64,000 bases of DNA from Methanolobus psychrophilus R15 (lineage in GTDB: Archaea; Halobacteriota; Methanosarcinia; Methanosarcinales; Methanosarcinaceae): assembly GCA_000306725.1 (NCBI GenBank), contig CP003083.1, positions 2,654,042 to 2,718,041 on the forward strand. The letters are read 5' to 3'. The translations under genes were made by a program, and so were the position numbers. Below the pieces are notes generated by a model, which made no database searches, was not told the DNA's origin, and saw nothing but the letters and a program-made list of their open reading frames with translations. Positions 33,564-42,348 of this stretch are shown here, piece by piece (position 1 is the first letter of the stretch; every line of letters starts with the position of its first letter).

Positions 33564-35984
33564 ATGGTTGATATACTATTCCTTAATTGTGGTCCGGAAC
33601 GTCCTACTGAAATCATGGGAATGCTTGTTGATAATGGTTATTCTGCATCCCTGCTGCCTCTGGCCAGCACAGATGCATCAAAAGCAATTGCCACACAAAA
33701 AACCGATATTATAATTTGTTCCTGTATAAATGGAACTTCAGATGCTGTCTTAGGTCGTATCGAAGAGGTTCTCCATGAAATCCCTGCTCCTGTGCTGTTT
33801 ATTATTGCAGGATCCGATGAACTTTTTTTTGCATGGCTTGGCACGAAGCGTCTCACAAATTACATTAAAGAGCCATTTACAGGCAGTGAATTATCCCATG
33901 CGATCAATCTGCTTATAAGATCTCATAATGCAGAACTTGCTTTAAGGGTGCAGGAGAGCAATTATCAGGGCACGGTCGATAACCCCGCAAGCAGGTTCGT
34001 CCGGCATGAGGGCGTAGCTCACAATGCAATACTCAAGAGTGTTACAGAGGAATCCCTGAAGGAGGTTGAGGAGAGATTCCGTATGATCACAGAGAACATC
34101 GATGATGTCATCTGGACAATGGATAGGGAAGGCAATTTCCTTTATGTTAGTCCTTCCCAAACAAAACTGACCGGATATTCTCCGCAAGAGGCAATGCAAA
34201 AACCGTTGAGGGATAAGTTAACTTCTCATTCTTTTCAAAAGGTAAATGACAAAATAAACGCGTTCTTTGCAGATATGCAACAGGGTATCATGTCTTATTC
34301 CACGAGTATGCTGGAGCTGGAGCAATACCGAAAAGATGGTTCTACTGTGTGGATAGATGTGACTGTGTCTCCTATTTTTGATGATGCAGGAAATTTTCAA
34401 TTCTTCCTGGGGGTTTCTCGCAATATTAGCGAGCGTAAGCAGTTTGAGGCTGAACTGAAGAAACAAAAGCATGTGCTTGGAACCATATTAGAACATGCGC
34501 CTTTCGCCATGCTGCTGGTCAATAGTGAAGGCAGGGTTGAGAGCATAAATCATGCAGGTGTTGAAGCAGCAGGAAAACAAAAGGAAGACATTCTGGGCTC
34601 ACTTGGAGGTGTCGCCTTCTCATGCGTAAATTCATTTAAGGAAGAGGGATGTGGTGCAAGCGAGGGGTGTGCCGAGTGTGCGATCAGGAATACGTTCACA
34701 GAAACCTTCAATACAGGGAGGGTTTTCCACAAGGTTGAAGGCAATCTCAATATTGCCCTGGATGGTGAGATATCCACGCGCCATCTGTTGATATCCACTG
34801 CGCGCATTGGTTTGAATGGCGACACCAATGTGATGCTAAGCCTGGATGATATTACTGAGAGCAAGAAGGCACAGATGGTCCTGCAGGAAAGTAAGGAACG
34901 CCTGGCAATATTATATGAGAACATGCCTGGCGGGACGCTTATAATCGGTCAGGATTATGTGATAGAGGATGTAAATTCCCGGACATGTGAGCTCACAGGC
35001 TATAAGCGAGAAGAACTTATAGGACAACTTTGCGATATATTATGTCCCAAGGGTTCTTCTTCAAAGAAATGTCCTATCTGGGATGAAGGCATGGAATGCT
35101 TCCAGGGAATGGACACTGCTATCAAGTGCAGTGACGGCAGAAGAAATCCTATCCTTAAGAACGCAACAAAAATATCAATCGAAGGAAAGACTTACATTCT
35201 TGAGAATTTCCAGGATATTTCCGGACAGAAAGAGGCTGAAGAAGCTCTGACCAGTGCGAAGATGGCCGCTGAAACAGCCAGCAAGATAAAAAGTGAGTTC
35301 CTTGCCAGTATGAGCCATGAGCTCAGGACTCCTCTCAATGCGGTCATCGGCTACTCTGATATGCTGCTTGAGGGGGCATTTGGGGAAATGAATAGCCAGC
35401 AAAAGCGGTCCCTTGGGCACATACTGGCCAGCGGGAAGCACCTTCTGGAAGTTATCAACGACATTCTTGACCTCTCAAAAGTAGAATCCGGAAAGATGGA
35501 GCTACATTGTGAGGATTTCTATGTCCATGATTTGCTAAAGAATGTGGGAAACATCGTCTCCTTGCTGGCAAAAAAGAAAAACATCTCTTTCTCGATCTCT
35601 GTCCAGCCGGAATCTCTCGGTGTGAATGCGGATAAAGTGCGCATGAAACAGATATTATATAATCTTGTCAGCAACGCAATAAAATTCACATCGGAAGATG
35701 GGTATGTGCGCATAGATGCATGCGAAAGGGATGGCATGCTGGAACTTTCTGTGAGTGACAATGGAATCGGCATCTCGGAAGATGACCAGAATAAGCTGTT
35801 CGTGCCTTTTTCCCAGATATATTCAGATACGTCCCGGCACTACGACGGGACAGGGCTCGGACTTTCTCTTGTAAAGAAGTTTGTTGAAATGCATGATGGC
35901 GATATTACCTTTGAGAGTGAAACTGGAAAAGGCACTACATTCACTATCACGATCCCTCTGAAAAGGCAACCTCCAGTGAACTGA
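33564..35984 (+). CDS. Multi-PAS sensor histidine kinase with N-terminal pseudo-receiver
   Basis: About 806 residues. The first 125 have a receiver-like alpha-beta fold (DILFLNCGPERP, DIIICSCINGT, ending YIKEPFTGSEL), but the acidic pocket is missing, so it is a pseudo-receiver. Three PAS domains follow (about 175-295, 305-430, 440-555); the second carries a cysteine cluster, EGCGASEGCAEC, possibly for metal or redox sensing. HisKA has H585 in MSHELRTP and HATPase has DNGIGI and GTGLGLS. No membrane segment. ATG 33564 fits a leaderless transcript; TTG 33549 is in frame. The next gene, a secreted double solute-binding lipoprotein, may be its sensory partner. Confidence 0.88.
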   Translation: MVDILFLNCGPERPTEIMGMLVDNGYSASLLPLASTDASKAIATQKTDIIICSCINGTSDAVLGRIEEVLHEIPAPVLFIIAGSDELFFAWLGTKRLTNYIKEPFTGSELSHAINLLIRSHNAELALRVQESNYQGTVDNPASRFVRHEGVAHNAILKSVTEESLKEVEERFRMITENIDDVIWTMDREGNFLYVSPSQTKLTGYSPQEAMQKPLRDKLTSHSFQKVNDKINAFFADMQQGIMSYSTSMLELEQYRKDGSTVWIDVTVSPIFDDAGNFQFFLGVSRNISERKQFEAELKKQKHVLGTILEHAPFAMLLVNSEGRVESINHAGVEAAGKQKEDILGSLGGVAFSCVNSFKEEGCGASEGCAECAIRNTFTETFNTGRVFHKVEGNLNIALDGEISTRHLLISTARIGLNGDTNVMLSLDDITESKKAQMVLQESKERLAILYENMPGGTLIIGQDYVIEDVNSRTCELTGYKREELIGQLCDILCPKGSSSKKCPIWDEGMECFQGMDTAIKCSDGRRNPILKNATKISIEGKTYILENFQDISGQKEAEEALTSAKMAAETASKIKSEFLASMSHELRTPLNAVIGYSDMLLEGAFGEMNSQQKRSLGHILASGKHLLEVINDILDLSKVESGKMELHCEDFYVHDLLKNVGNIVSLLAKKKNISFSISVQPESLGVNADKVRMKQILYNLVSNAIKFTSEDGYVRIDACERDGMLELSVSDNGIGISEDDQNKLFVPFSQIYSDTSRHYDGTGLGLSLVKKFVEMHDGDITFESETGKGTTFTITIPLKRQPPVN

Positions 35985-36088
35985 ATGTTCCTGGAGGAAC
36001 AAATATTTTTATCCCTATCTGGATTTATGCTCTTATAAATGTGGATAATAATCACTATTTATTTATATATCTATACTTAATAAGACCT

Positions 36089-38050
36089 ATGTCACCCTTT
36101 TTACGATATACATATCTGTTCCTTATTATGGCACTCACTGGAGCGCTAATCATGGCTGCAGGTTGCCTCTTTGAACGTGAAGCTCAACCACTTGATCTAA
36201 ACAGTGCACTGGAGTCGGCCGACCTGACATACTACACCGAACAGCTTCCTCCTTATAATTATCAGGAGAACGGAACCTTGCAGGGGATCTCTGTCGATCT
36301 GCTCGAGGCAGTAACTGAGAAGATGGGAAAAACGGTGTCTCGAGAGGAGATACACCTTGTCCCCTGGACAGAAGGATATCAGGCGGCTCTCACTAGGAAT
36401 GATACCGTTCTCTTCAGCATGGCAAAGACTGCAGAACGTGAGGAGTTATTCAAATGGGCAGGGCCTATCTATACGAATAGAAAGGTTCTGTTTGCCAGGC
36501 CAGACAGGGGAATTACTATCGAGAATCCTGAAGACCTGAAGGAATACCGTATCGGGGTGATTACCGACGATATCGCGATCCCGTATCTACTCGATATTGG
36601 CGTGAATCAAAGTCAGATCGTACCCGAAAGCAACGCATCCTCAATCATTGCTGCGCTTGACAACGGTGAGATCGACCTCTGGGCATGCCCTGAGACTGCC
36701 GGCAGATACTTCACCGAACAGGCAACAGGGAACTACTACAGCTACACGGTTGTGTATCAGTTACAGACCCAGGATACTTATTATGCTTTCAGTAAAGACG
36801 TCCCCGATCCAGTCGTCCAATCCTTCCAGCAGGCACTCGATGAGCTCAAAATGGAGAAAGACGCCGTGGGCATTAGTGAATATGAGCGGATACTAGGGCG
36901 TTACCTTCCATCTATCGGCCTTGCTCAACTCAACTACCTGACCGAGGAAATGGCTCCATTCAATTATCAGGAAGAGGGGAACGTTACCGGCATCTCTGTC
37001 GAGATCCTTGAGGCGGTCTTCCGGAATATCGGCGTGAACCGGACACATACGGATATACGCATTGTTCCCTGGGCCGAGGGCTACCAGGCAGCGCAGAACA
37101 ACAATAGTACCGTTCTCTTTTCCATCGTTCGCACACCAGAACGTGAGCCCCTCTACAAATGGGCCGGACCGTTCACCAAAGCCAGCTTTGCTCTCTTTGC
37201 ACCGATAAGCAAGAATATTACTATCGCATCTCCGGAAGATCTTAACCAGTATCATATCGGAGCAGTTGAAAACTCTATCGAAAATGACCTCCTCCTCGGT
37301 CAGGGAGTGAATGCTTCCCGCCTGGTCCCTGGGCAAAAACCAGAAGATCTCCTTCGGATGATGGAAGAGGGGCAGATCGACCTGTGGGCAACGGGGGATC
37401 TCGCCGGGCGACATCAGATGATACAGACTGCAGCAGATCCCAACGCCCATGAGATTGTATATATCTTAAGAGAGAACGATGTTTATTACAGCTTTAGCAA
37501 GGACGTCCCGGATACGCTGATAAGCGCTTTCCAGCAGGCTCTTGATACGGTGCGGAATCAGAAGGATGAGCAGGGAGTCAGCGATTACGAAAGGATCATC
37601 TACCGGAATCTCGGGGTCAGCTGTGCCCGGCAGACATTCACTGATGAGGCAGTTATCGCTCTTGTGGATGTGACAGCCGCTGCAATTGAGAAAAATGCCT
37701 CCGATACTTTCCGGCGTATCAACGCAGGTGAAGCACCGTATCGGGACCAGGAAGATCCGGCTCTCTACGCATTCGTGTATGATGCAAATATAACTATGGT
37801 GGCCCATGCAGACAACATCCGGCTGGTCGGTACCAATTTTAAAGGGAAGACTGATGTTACTGGTAAACCGTTCCGCGATGAAATTGTTACCGGAGCGTTG
37901 GAGAATGGCACCGGGTGGGAGGAATATGTCTACATGAATCCTGTACAGACGAATCTGTACTACAAGATCACGTACTACAGGTTGGCCACAGGGAGCGATG
38001 GCAAGTCGTACATTGTATGCAGCGGCAATTTCAAGAGGTGTGGCATATAA
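36089..38050 (+). CDS. Lipoprotein with two solute-binding (SBP_bac_3) domains and a Cache domain
   Basis: 653 residues. A signal sequence ends in the lipobox IMAAGC (Cys26). Two homologous family-3 solute-binding domains follow (about 45-270 and 280-515), sharing AxFNYQExG, SVxxLEAV, VPWxEGYQAA and YKWAGP blocks; then a single-Cache-like domain (about 535-650, with YDANITMVAHADNIRLVGTNFKGK). No kinase, HAMP or membrane segment follows, and no permease is adjacent, so this is probably an extracellular sensor rather than a transporter part. ATG 36089 is chosen because it directly precedes the signal peptide; a TATA run lies at 36055-36071. Ends 57 bases after the kinase gene's neighbour gap. 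Confidence 0.85.
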   Translation: MSPFLRYTYLFLIMALTGALIMAAGCLFEREAQPLDLNSALESADLTYYTEQLPPYNYQENGTLQGISVDLLEAVTEKMGKTVSREEIHLVPWTEGYQAALTRNDTVLFSMAKTAEREELFKWAGPIYTNRKVLFARPDRGITIENPEDLKEYRIGVITDDIAIPYLLDIGVNQSQIVPESNASSIIAALDNGEIDLWACPETAGRYFTEQATGNYYSYTVVYQLQTQDTYYAFSKDVPDPVVQSFQQALDELKMEKDAVGISEYERILGRYLPSIGLAQLNYLTEEMAPFNYQEEGNVTGISVEILEAVFRNIGVNRTHTDIRIVPWAEGYQAAQNNNSTVLFSIVRTPEREPLYKWAGPFTKASFALFAPISKNITIASPEDLNQYHIGAVENSIENDLLLGQGVNASRLVPGQKPEDLLRMMEEGQIDLWATGDLAGRHQMIQTAADPNAHEIVYILRENDVYYSFSKDVPDTLISAFQQALDTVRNQKDEQGVSDYERIIYRNLGVSCARQTFTDEAVIALVDVTAAAIEKNASDTFRRINAGEAPYRDQEDPALYAFVYDANITMVAHADNIRLVGTNFKGKTDVTGKPFRDEIVTGALENGTGWEEYVYMNPVQTNLYYKITYYRLATGSDGKSYIVCSGNFKRCGI

Positions 38051-38298
38051 TCATAAGTAATTAGCCTATATAGGATATTATACAATATTCTATAATAATT
38101 TTTAAAATATGTTTCCAAAACTCCCATCTCCTTAGGGAATGGGTTACCCATAAAGCCATAACCTTTCTTTACAGATAACTCTGTTTCAGGATTAGAATCC
38201 TCTTTACTTACAGAAGTTGTGTGCCCTTTGAGGAGCGCCTAAACGCAGGGAAGCCTGATAGACAACAATTATAGGGTTTTACGTTATATACCTTTATA

Positions 38299-38937
38299 AT
38301 GCCATCTGAAGACAATATTAATGGGCCTGCCAGTTCTGGGAAATCCGCTACTTTCTGCACACTGACAGAAGATACAGCTTCTACCCGAAAAAGGGATATT
38401 ATTATTGTCGGACTGCTAATCATATTCATTCTGGCATGGTCAATTTTCCTGATATACTATCCTCCTGAAGAGCTCGTAGCGTATTTGGGAGTGCACAACA
38501 CCTATCTGGTTGTTTTTCTGCTGGCTGCCATAGGCGGTGTATCCGCTTTCACTTCAACGTCCTTCTACACGGCATTGATTACTATATCACTGGGAGGAAT
38601 TAATCCGGTATACCTCGCACTTTTTGCAAGTGTCGGACTTACATTTGGAGATATTGTATTCTATGCTATCGGCAAAAAAGGAAAACAATGTCTTCCCTCA
38701 AAGTACGGAAAACATATAGGCCGTTTTTTTCAGTTAATAAAAGATAGTGGTGACAAGAACATAGTTTTGCTGATATTTGTTTACTCCTTGACTCCACTTC
38801 CCAGCGATGTACTGGCAGTTGCGCTGGCATTCGCAGATTTCCCCCTTAAGAAAATGGTCCCTCCGTTACTTGTGGGAAACTTTGTACTTATACTCGTACT
38901 GGCAGAACTTTCGATATATGGTTATCAGTTATTCTGA
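38299..38937 (+). CDS. VTT/DedA-like membrane protein
   Basis: 212 residues. A polar N-terminus (about 1-30) precedes four to five membrane helices, including IIVGLLIIFILAWSIFLIYY, YLVVFLLAAIGGVSAF, LGGINPVYLALFASVGLTFGDIVF and the C-terminal helix. The pattern FGDIVFYAIGKKGK and PLPSDVLAVALAF with a proline in the re-entrant region matches VTT/SNARE-associated proteins, which are linked to lipid scrambling in other organisms. Function in methanogens is unknown. The ATG is leaderless or nearly so (TTATATA just upstream). Confidence 0.7.
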   Translation: MPSEDNINGPASSGKSATFCTLTEDTASTRKRDIIIVGLLIIFILAWSIFLIYYPPEELVAYLGVHNTYLVVFLLAAIGGVSAFTSTSFYTALITISLGGINPVYLALFASVGLTFGDIVFYAIGKKGKQCLPSKYGKHIGRFFQLIKDSGDKNIVLLIFVYSLTPLPSDVLAVALAFADFPLKKMVPPLLVGNFVLILVLAELSIYGYQLF

Positions 38938-39055
38938 TGGCCCGAGAAAAAGATGCTAAATCTTATTAGGGAATCGCACAATCAATCAGTATTAGAAGGC
39001 TGTATGGATGGGAGATGGTCGGATCTCACGGTTGAGTTATCTAAAATTAGTAGTG

Positions 39056-39193
39056 GTAAGTGAGCTGGCAGCGATCCGTAGTTCCCGAAGACTCGCGTAC
39101 TTCAGTACAGTATGGAACGCTGGCGGACTTATCTTCTGTGTTCGGAAAGGGTACAGGAATTGCCCCGCCGCTATGGCCGCCAGACTCACTTAC
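39056..39193 (-). rRNA. 5S ribosomal RNA (stand-alone)
   Basis: The minus strand carries the whole archaeal 5S sequence, including GGCGGCCATAGCGG, GGGGCAATTCCTGTACCC, CCGAACACAGAAGATAAG and the CGCGAG hairpin region. Helix I is GTAAGTGAG (39193-39185) with CTCACTTAC (39064-39056), which may extend a few bases beyond the mature ends. No 16S or 23S gene is near, so this copy is transcribed on its own. Mature ends are approximate by about 5 bases. Confidence 0.95.
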
Positions 39194-39602
39194 AACAACG
39201 ATAAAGTGGTAAAGCTAAGGTCCGGATTCGAACCGGATGGGATGTTTCGCCAGCTTGAATGGTGCACCATTGAAATCATTGGTTAAATACTTTGCCTTGA
39301 TGCTCTTTATCACATTATATCTACTGCTAGATAATTGTAATGCTTTTATTATTATTGCCGCTCGGGTATGGTTATAGCACTTGGAAGTTACAAATCATAT
39401 AGTATTATTGTGTATATTAATATATTATTGCAGTGGAACTAAGGGGGTTACTGCTTGCTAAATGAATCCTGTTTTTGAATAAATTCCCTGTTTAACTCGA
39501 TTGAATAGAAGTGCTGATAAATTTATAGAAAGCTTATTAATTTTTCACATTTTGTTCTGTATCATCTATTATCTGTTTTCTAGAAAGACGATATTCCCTG
39601 AA
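39194..39602. other. 5S upstream region with tRNA-like hairpin and palindrome
   Basis: Upstream of 5S on the minus strand are TCCGG-TTCGAAT-CCGGA (39237-39221), which has exactly the form of a tRNA T-arm, and the perfect 14-bp palindrome AATGGTGCACCATT (39258-39271). No full cloverleaf can be built. A TATA-like GTATTTAACC (39290-39281) could drive a 5S precursor of about 200 bases. The rest, to 39602, is AT-rich and has no gene. Confidence 0.5.
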
Positions 39603-40691
39603 TTACAAATATTCCTCATGAAACATCCTGGCCATAAGCAATGCATAGGATAGCAGTAGAGGCCCCATTATGATGCCCAGCAGTCCGAACAGGTTGAGGC
39701 CGATTATAACTCCGATGATGGACACCAGAGGATGCAGCTGGCCAACTTTCTTGTTTATGGCAGGGCGTATGAGGTTATCCGCCGAGCTCAGGATCATGCC
39801 TCCTGCAAACACTCCTGCCGCACTGATATAGTCCTGCTGCAACAATTGGATGATGGTTGCAGGAACCCAGATAATGGGAGGGCCCAGTGCCGGGATGAAT
39901 GACAGTATTAAAGTAACAAATCCCCAGAGGAAGGCACCTTCCAGTCCAAAGATCAAAAATGTAATAGTGAGAAGTCCCCCCTGAATCACTGCAATAACGC
40001 CGGAACTTACAAGGATGGTCCTTACTATGGACCTGAATTCACTTAAGAGTTCCATGGTATTCTTTTCATTGAAGGGCACTGCGTTATGCAGGCTACGGAC
40101 GAAATGTGACTTTTCGCCAATAAACATATAGAATAGTACAAAGTACATTATAATGAATTCGATAAGCCTTTTGCCTGCACTCTGGACCGCACTTATAATC
40201 ATCTCACTTAGCAAGCTGGCAGCGCTTGACGCCAGCTCTATTATTCTTTCCTGTATGCTGATGTCCGATGGCACCATATCTCGGATGAGATGTATAGCAA
40301 TAATACTGTTAGTTCCCAGCAAGGACAGAATGCTTGATATGTCCCCTACATTCGCCATTATATCCTGTATCTCTAGGATCATGATTGTGAAGAGGATATA
40401 TAGTGGTACGAGGACTACTAAGGCAGTGATGATAATTACTAGTACTGCCGCCAGGCTGGATCTTATTCCAAACCTGCTAATAAAGAAAATGTATATGGGC
40501 CTGAAAACAACATATAATATGAATGCGCCGAAAAAAGCGTTAATATAAGGATATAATGCATAGGCGAGCACTACTGCCAGTATTACCAGGAAAATAGCTG
40601 ACAGTGTTCTCTCATAAGAGTGTCCTATCTGTTCTCTGGAATCCTCTCTATTAACTAATTCCTTCATAGAACCTTTGTGGATTTTGTTCAC
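39603..40691 (-). CDS. AI-2E family (PerM/YdiK-like) transporter, copy B
   Basis: 362 residues with about seven or eight membrane helices and the long amphipathic central region typical of the family (pattern VxPFNxKN, then RTILVSSG, EGAFLWGFVTLILSFIPALGPPIIWVP). Members in other organisms export small molecules or exchange Na+/H+; substrate here is unknown. The GTG start overlaps the stop of the upstream paralogue by 4 bases (GTGA), so the two are coupled. ATG 40667 is an alternative start. Confidence 0.85.
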   Translation of the reverse strand: MNKIHKGSMKELVNREDSREQIGHSYERTLSAIFLVILAVVLAYALYPYINAFFGAFILYVVFRPIYIFFISRFGIRSSLAAVLVIIITALVVLVPLYILFTIMILEIQDIMANVGDISSILSLLGTNSIIAIHLIRDMVPSDISIQERIIELASSAASLLSEMIISAVQSAGKRLIEFIIMYFVLFYMFIGEKSHFVRSLHNAVPFNEKNTMELLSEFRSIVRTILVSSGVIAVIQGGLLTITFLIFGLEGAFLWGFVTLILSFIPALGPPIIWVPATIIQLLQQDYISAAGVFAGGMILSSADNLIRPAINKKVGQLHPLVSIIGVIIGLNLFGLLGIIMGPLLLSYALLMARMFHEEYL

Positions 40692-41758
40692 TTTTCTTGA
40701 ATGGTCGCGTTTTTGACTTGCTCATAGTGTCCATTCTCCTGCCGGAAAAGATATTCTTCATGGAACATCGCCGTCACAAGCAGTACGTATGAAATAAGGA
40801 GAGGTCCGATGATGATCCCCAGCAGCCCGAAAAGCTTCAGACCAGTAATGACTCCTATGAGAGTTACTAGGGGATGAATCTTTCCTACTCTCTTCTGGAC
40901 AAAGGGCCTGAGAACTTCATCTACAAGGGTGTGGAGAATTCCTCCTATTAGCACTCCGACTGCAGTGAACGTGTCACCCTGCATTATTTGTAATGCCAGT
41001 GTGGGCACCCATATGATTGGTGGCCCTACAACCGGAAGGAAAGCGAGTAACATTGTCACGAATCCCCAGAGAAAAGCACCTTCAATGCCAAGGAGAAGGA
41101 ATGTTACCGTAAGTATGGTTCCCTGTAGGATGGCAATTATTCCAGTGCTTATAAGAATGGTCCTCACAAGGGAAGTGAATTGTTCCAGTAATCTATTTGT
41201 GTTCTTTTTGTTAAAAGGTATGGCGTTTCGAAGGTTCTGTGCAAATGCAGACCTGTCTCCCACTAGCAGATAGAAGAGTACAAAGTACATTATGATGAAT
41301 TCAACAAGCCTTTGGCTAATAGTGGATATGGCTCCCACAGCCATGATACTAATTGAATTGGCCAGACTTGATATGATTCCCATCAATCTCTCCATCAGGT
41401 CTAGTTCCACGGGCAGTATATTGTTGCTGATGTGACCTATATAATGTATCATCGACTCAATGGAAGAATATATTCCGTTGATGTCTTCAAGCATGACCTG
41501 TATCTGCAAAAAAACGATGGCCATAAGGATATAGACGGGTATCAGGATGACCAGGATAGAGATGAGGATCACTGCAAGTGCAGATACCCCTGGTTTAATG
41601 TTAATTCTGGTCAAGAACCTGTAAAGAGGTTTGAACACTGCATAAAGTATGAATGCACCGAAGAAGGCGCTGATATAGGGAAACAATGCGTAAGCAAGCA
41701 CAATTACCAACAGCACAAGTATCGTCAGTGCCTGCCACATCTTGCTAGAGTGTTCCAT
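40688..41758 (-). CDS. AI-2E family (PerM/YdiK-like) transporter, copy A
   Basis: 356 residues, clearly paralogous to the following gene: same FIIMYFVLFY, PFNKKNT, GAFLWGFVTMLLAFLPVVGPPIIWVP and KIHPLVTLIGVI blocks. First gene of a two-gene minus-strand unit made by tandem duplication. The two might form a hetero-oligomer. Upstream (41759-42030) is a gene-free stretch with 9-bp tandem repeats and promoter-like TATA runs (41769-41805). Confidence 0.85.
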   Translation of the reverse strand: MEHSSKMWQALTILVLLVIVLAYALFPYISAFFGAFILYAVFKPLYRFLTRINIKPGVSALAVILISILVILIPVYILMAIVFLQIQVMLEDINGIYSSIESMIHYIGHISNNILPVELDLMERLMGIISSLANSISIMAVGAISTISQRLVEFIIMYFVLFYLLVGDRSAFAQNLRNAIPFNKKNTNRLLEQFTSLVRTILISTGIIAILQGTILTVTFLLLGIEGAFLWGFVTMLLAFLPVVGPPIIWVPTLALQIMQGDTFTAVGVLIGGILHTLVDEVLRPFVQKRVGKIHPLVTLIGVITGLKLFGLLGIIIGPLLISYVLLVTAMFHEEYLFRQENGHYEQVKNATIQEK

Positions 41759-41865
41759 TATATCTCAGATTCTTGCTGATGATATATAATATATATGTTA
41801 TATCTGTGAGGTCTTCATAGTTCCTTAGGCCGTAATGATACTTATAAAGTTGAATATGGGTGTCT

Positions 41866-41994
41866 ATGTATGATGTGTATGGTTGCACGGGTTTTGTGGT
41901 GTGGATGAACTGTATGAAAGATATGACTTGTATGAATCGTATGAAGGGCATGATTGCATGTTCTCATTATCATCATCATGATTATATTGCATAG
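41866..41994 (+). CDS. Possible Met/Cys/His-rich small peptide (42 aa)
   Basis: The plus-strand frame from ATG 41866 reads MYDVYGCTGFVVW, then a CMKDMTCMNRMKGMIACSH run and YHHHDYIA, ending in TAG. Met-x-x repeats, four Cys and four His in 42 residues would suit soft-metal binding. CTTATAAAGT (41841-41850) lies about 20-25 bases before the ATG, compatible with a leaderless transcript. However, the repeat period of 9 bases also produces periodic residues in any frame, so this may be a by-product of operator repeats. Low confidence. Confidence 0.3.
   Translation: MYDVYGCTGFVVWMNCMKDMTCMNRMKGMIACSHYHHHDYIA
41903..41956. repeat. Six tandem 9-bp repeats (consensus GTATGANNN)
   Basis: Units at 41903, 41912, 41921, 41930, 41939 and 41948 read GGATGAACT, GTATGAAAG, ATATGACTT, GTATGAATC, GTATGAAGG and GCATGATTG. 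Two more units, GTATGATGT and GTATGGTTG, lie at 41868-41885. They fall between the divergent AI-2E operon and the RNA candidate at 42031. Either an iteron-like operator or the repeat core of a small coding frame. Confidence 0.6.
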
Positions 41995-42030
41995 TGTAGA
42001 TATATTTATATATCTCATCTACCTATTGAA

Positions 42031-42232
42031 AATTGTACTCGCATGAGCTGAGTGTAAATATGGCGGATCACACGCCCCAATTAAGCAGAACGCGACCTCG
42101 CCGGATGGTGCATTCGGTGGTACGATATGCAATCATCAAAAAAGCTGAAAATAAATGGTTTGCTTGCAAAAGGAACGTGGGCATCTACAATCCTCTCTCA
42201 TAAACGTGTACCACGTTCCGATTCAGCTTTAC
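42031..42232 (+). ncRNA. Structured RNA candidate with three-way junction
   Basis: Closing stem AAAGCTGAA (42141-42149) with TTCAGCTTT (42222-42230); inside it a small hairpin TTTG-CTTG-CAAA (42159-42170) and a 9-bp stem GGAACGTGG (42172-42180) with CCACGTTCC (42211-42219). Two perfect 9-bp stems nested this way are unlikely by chance. TATATTTATATATC (42001-42014) is a good promoter 25-30 bases before 42035-42040. An overlapping 47-codon frame (42060-42203, MADHTPQLSRTRPRRM...) is possible, but it stops inside the hairpin loop. No known archaeal RNA class (RNase P, SRP) fits. Confidence 0.5.
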
Positions 42233-42348
42233 TGCAGAAGAAATATTAGCAGGGCCAAAAGGTTATTCCCACTCTATCTGTTTTAGCTGGCCTTCCCACT
42301 CATTTAAATAGTTCCCCTCACAGAAACTAATCCGGAGTGGAATCATAT

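Noticed and set aside
39008-39286. 92-codon plus-strand frame
   Set aside because: It lies across the 5S rRNA gene on the other strand; the sequence is fully explained by 5S.
39194-39302. Complete tRNA upstream of 5S
   Set aside because: Only the T-arm can be built; no matching acceptor or anticodon arm exists.
41745-41951. 68-codon minus-strand frame with FIR/FIQ/FIS periodicity
   Set aside because: Antisense to the 9-bp repeats and overlapping the AI-2E start; the periodicity comes from the DNA repeat.
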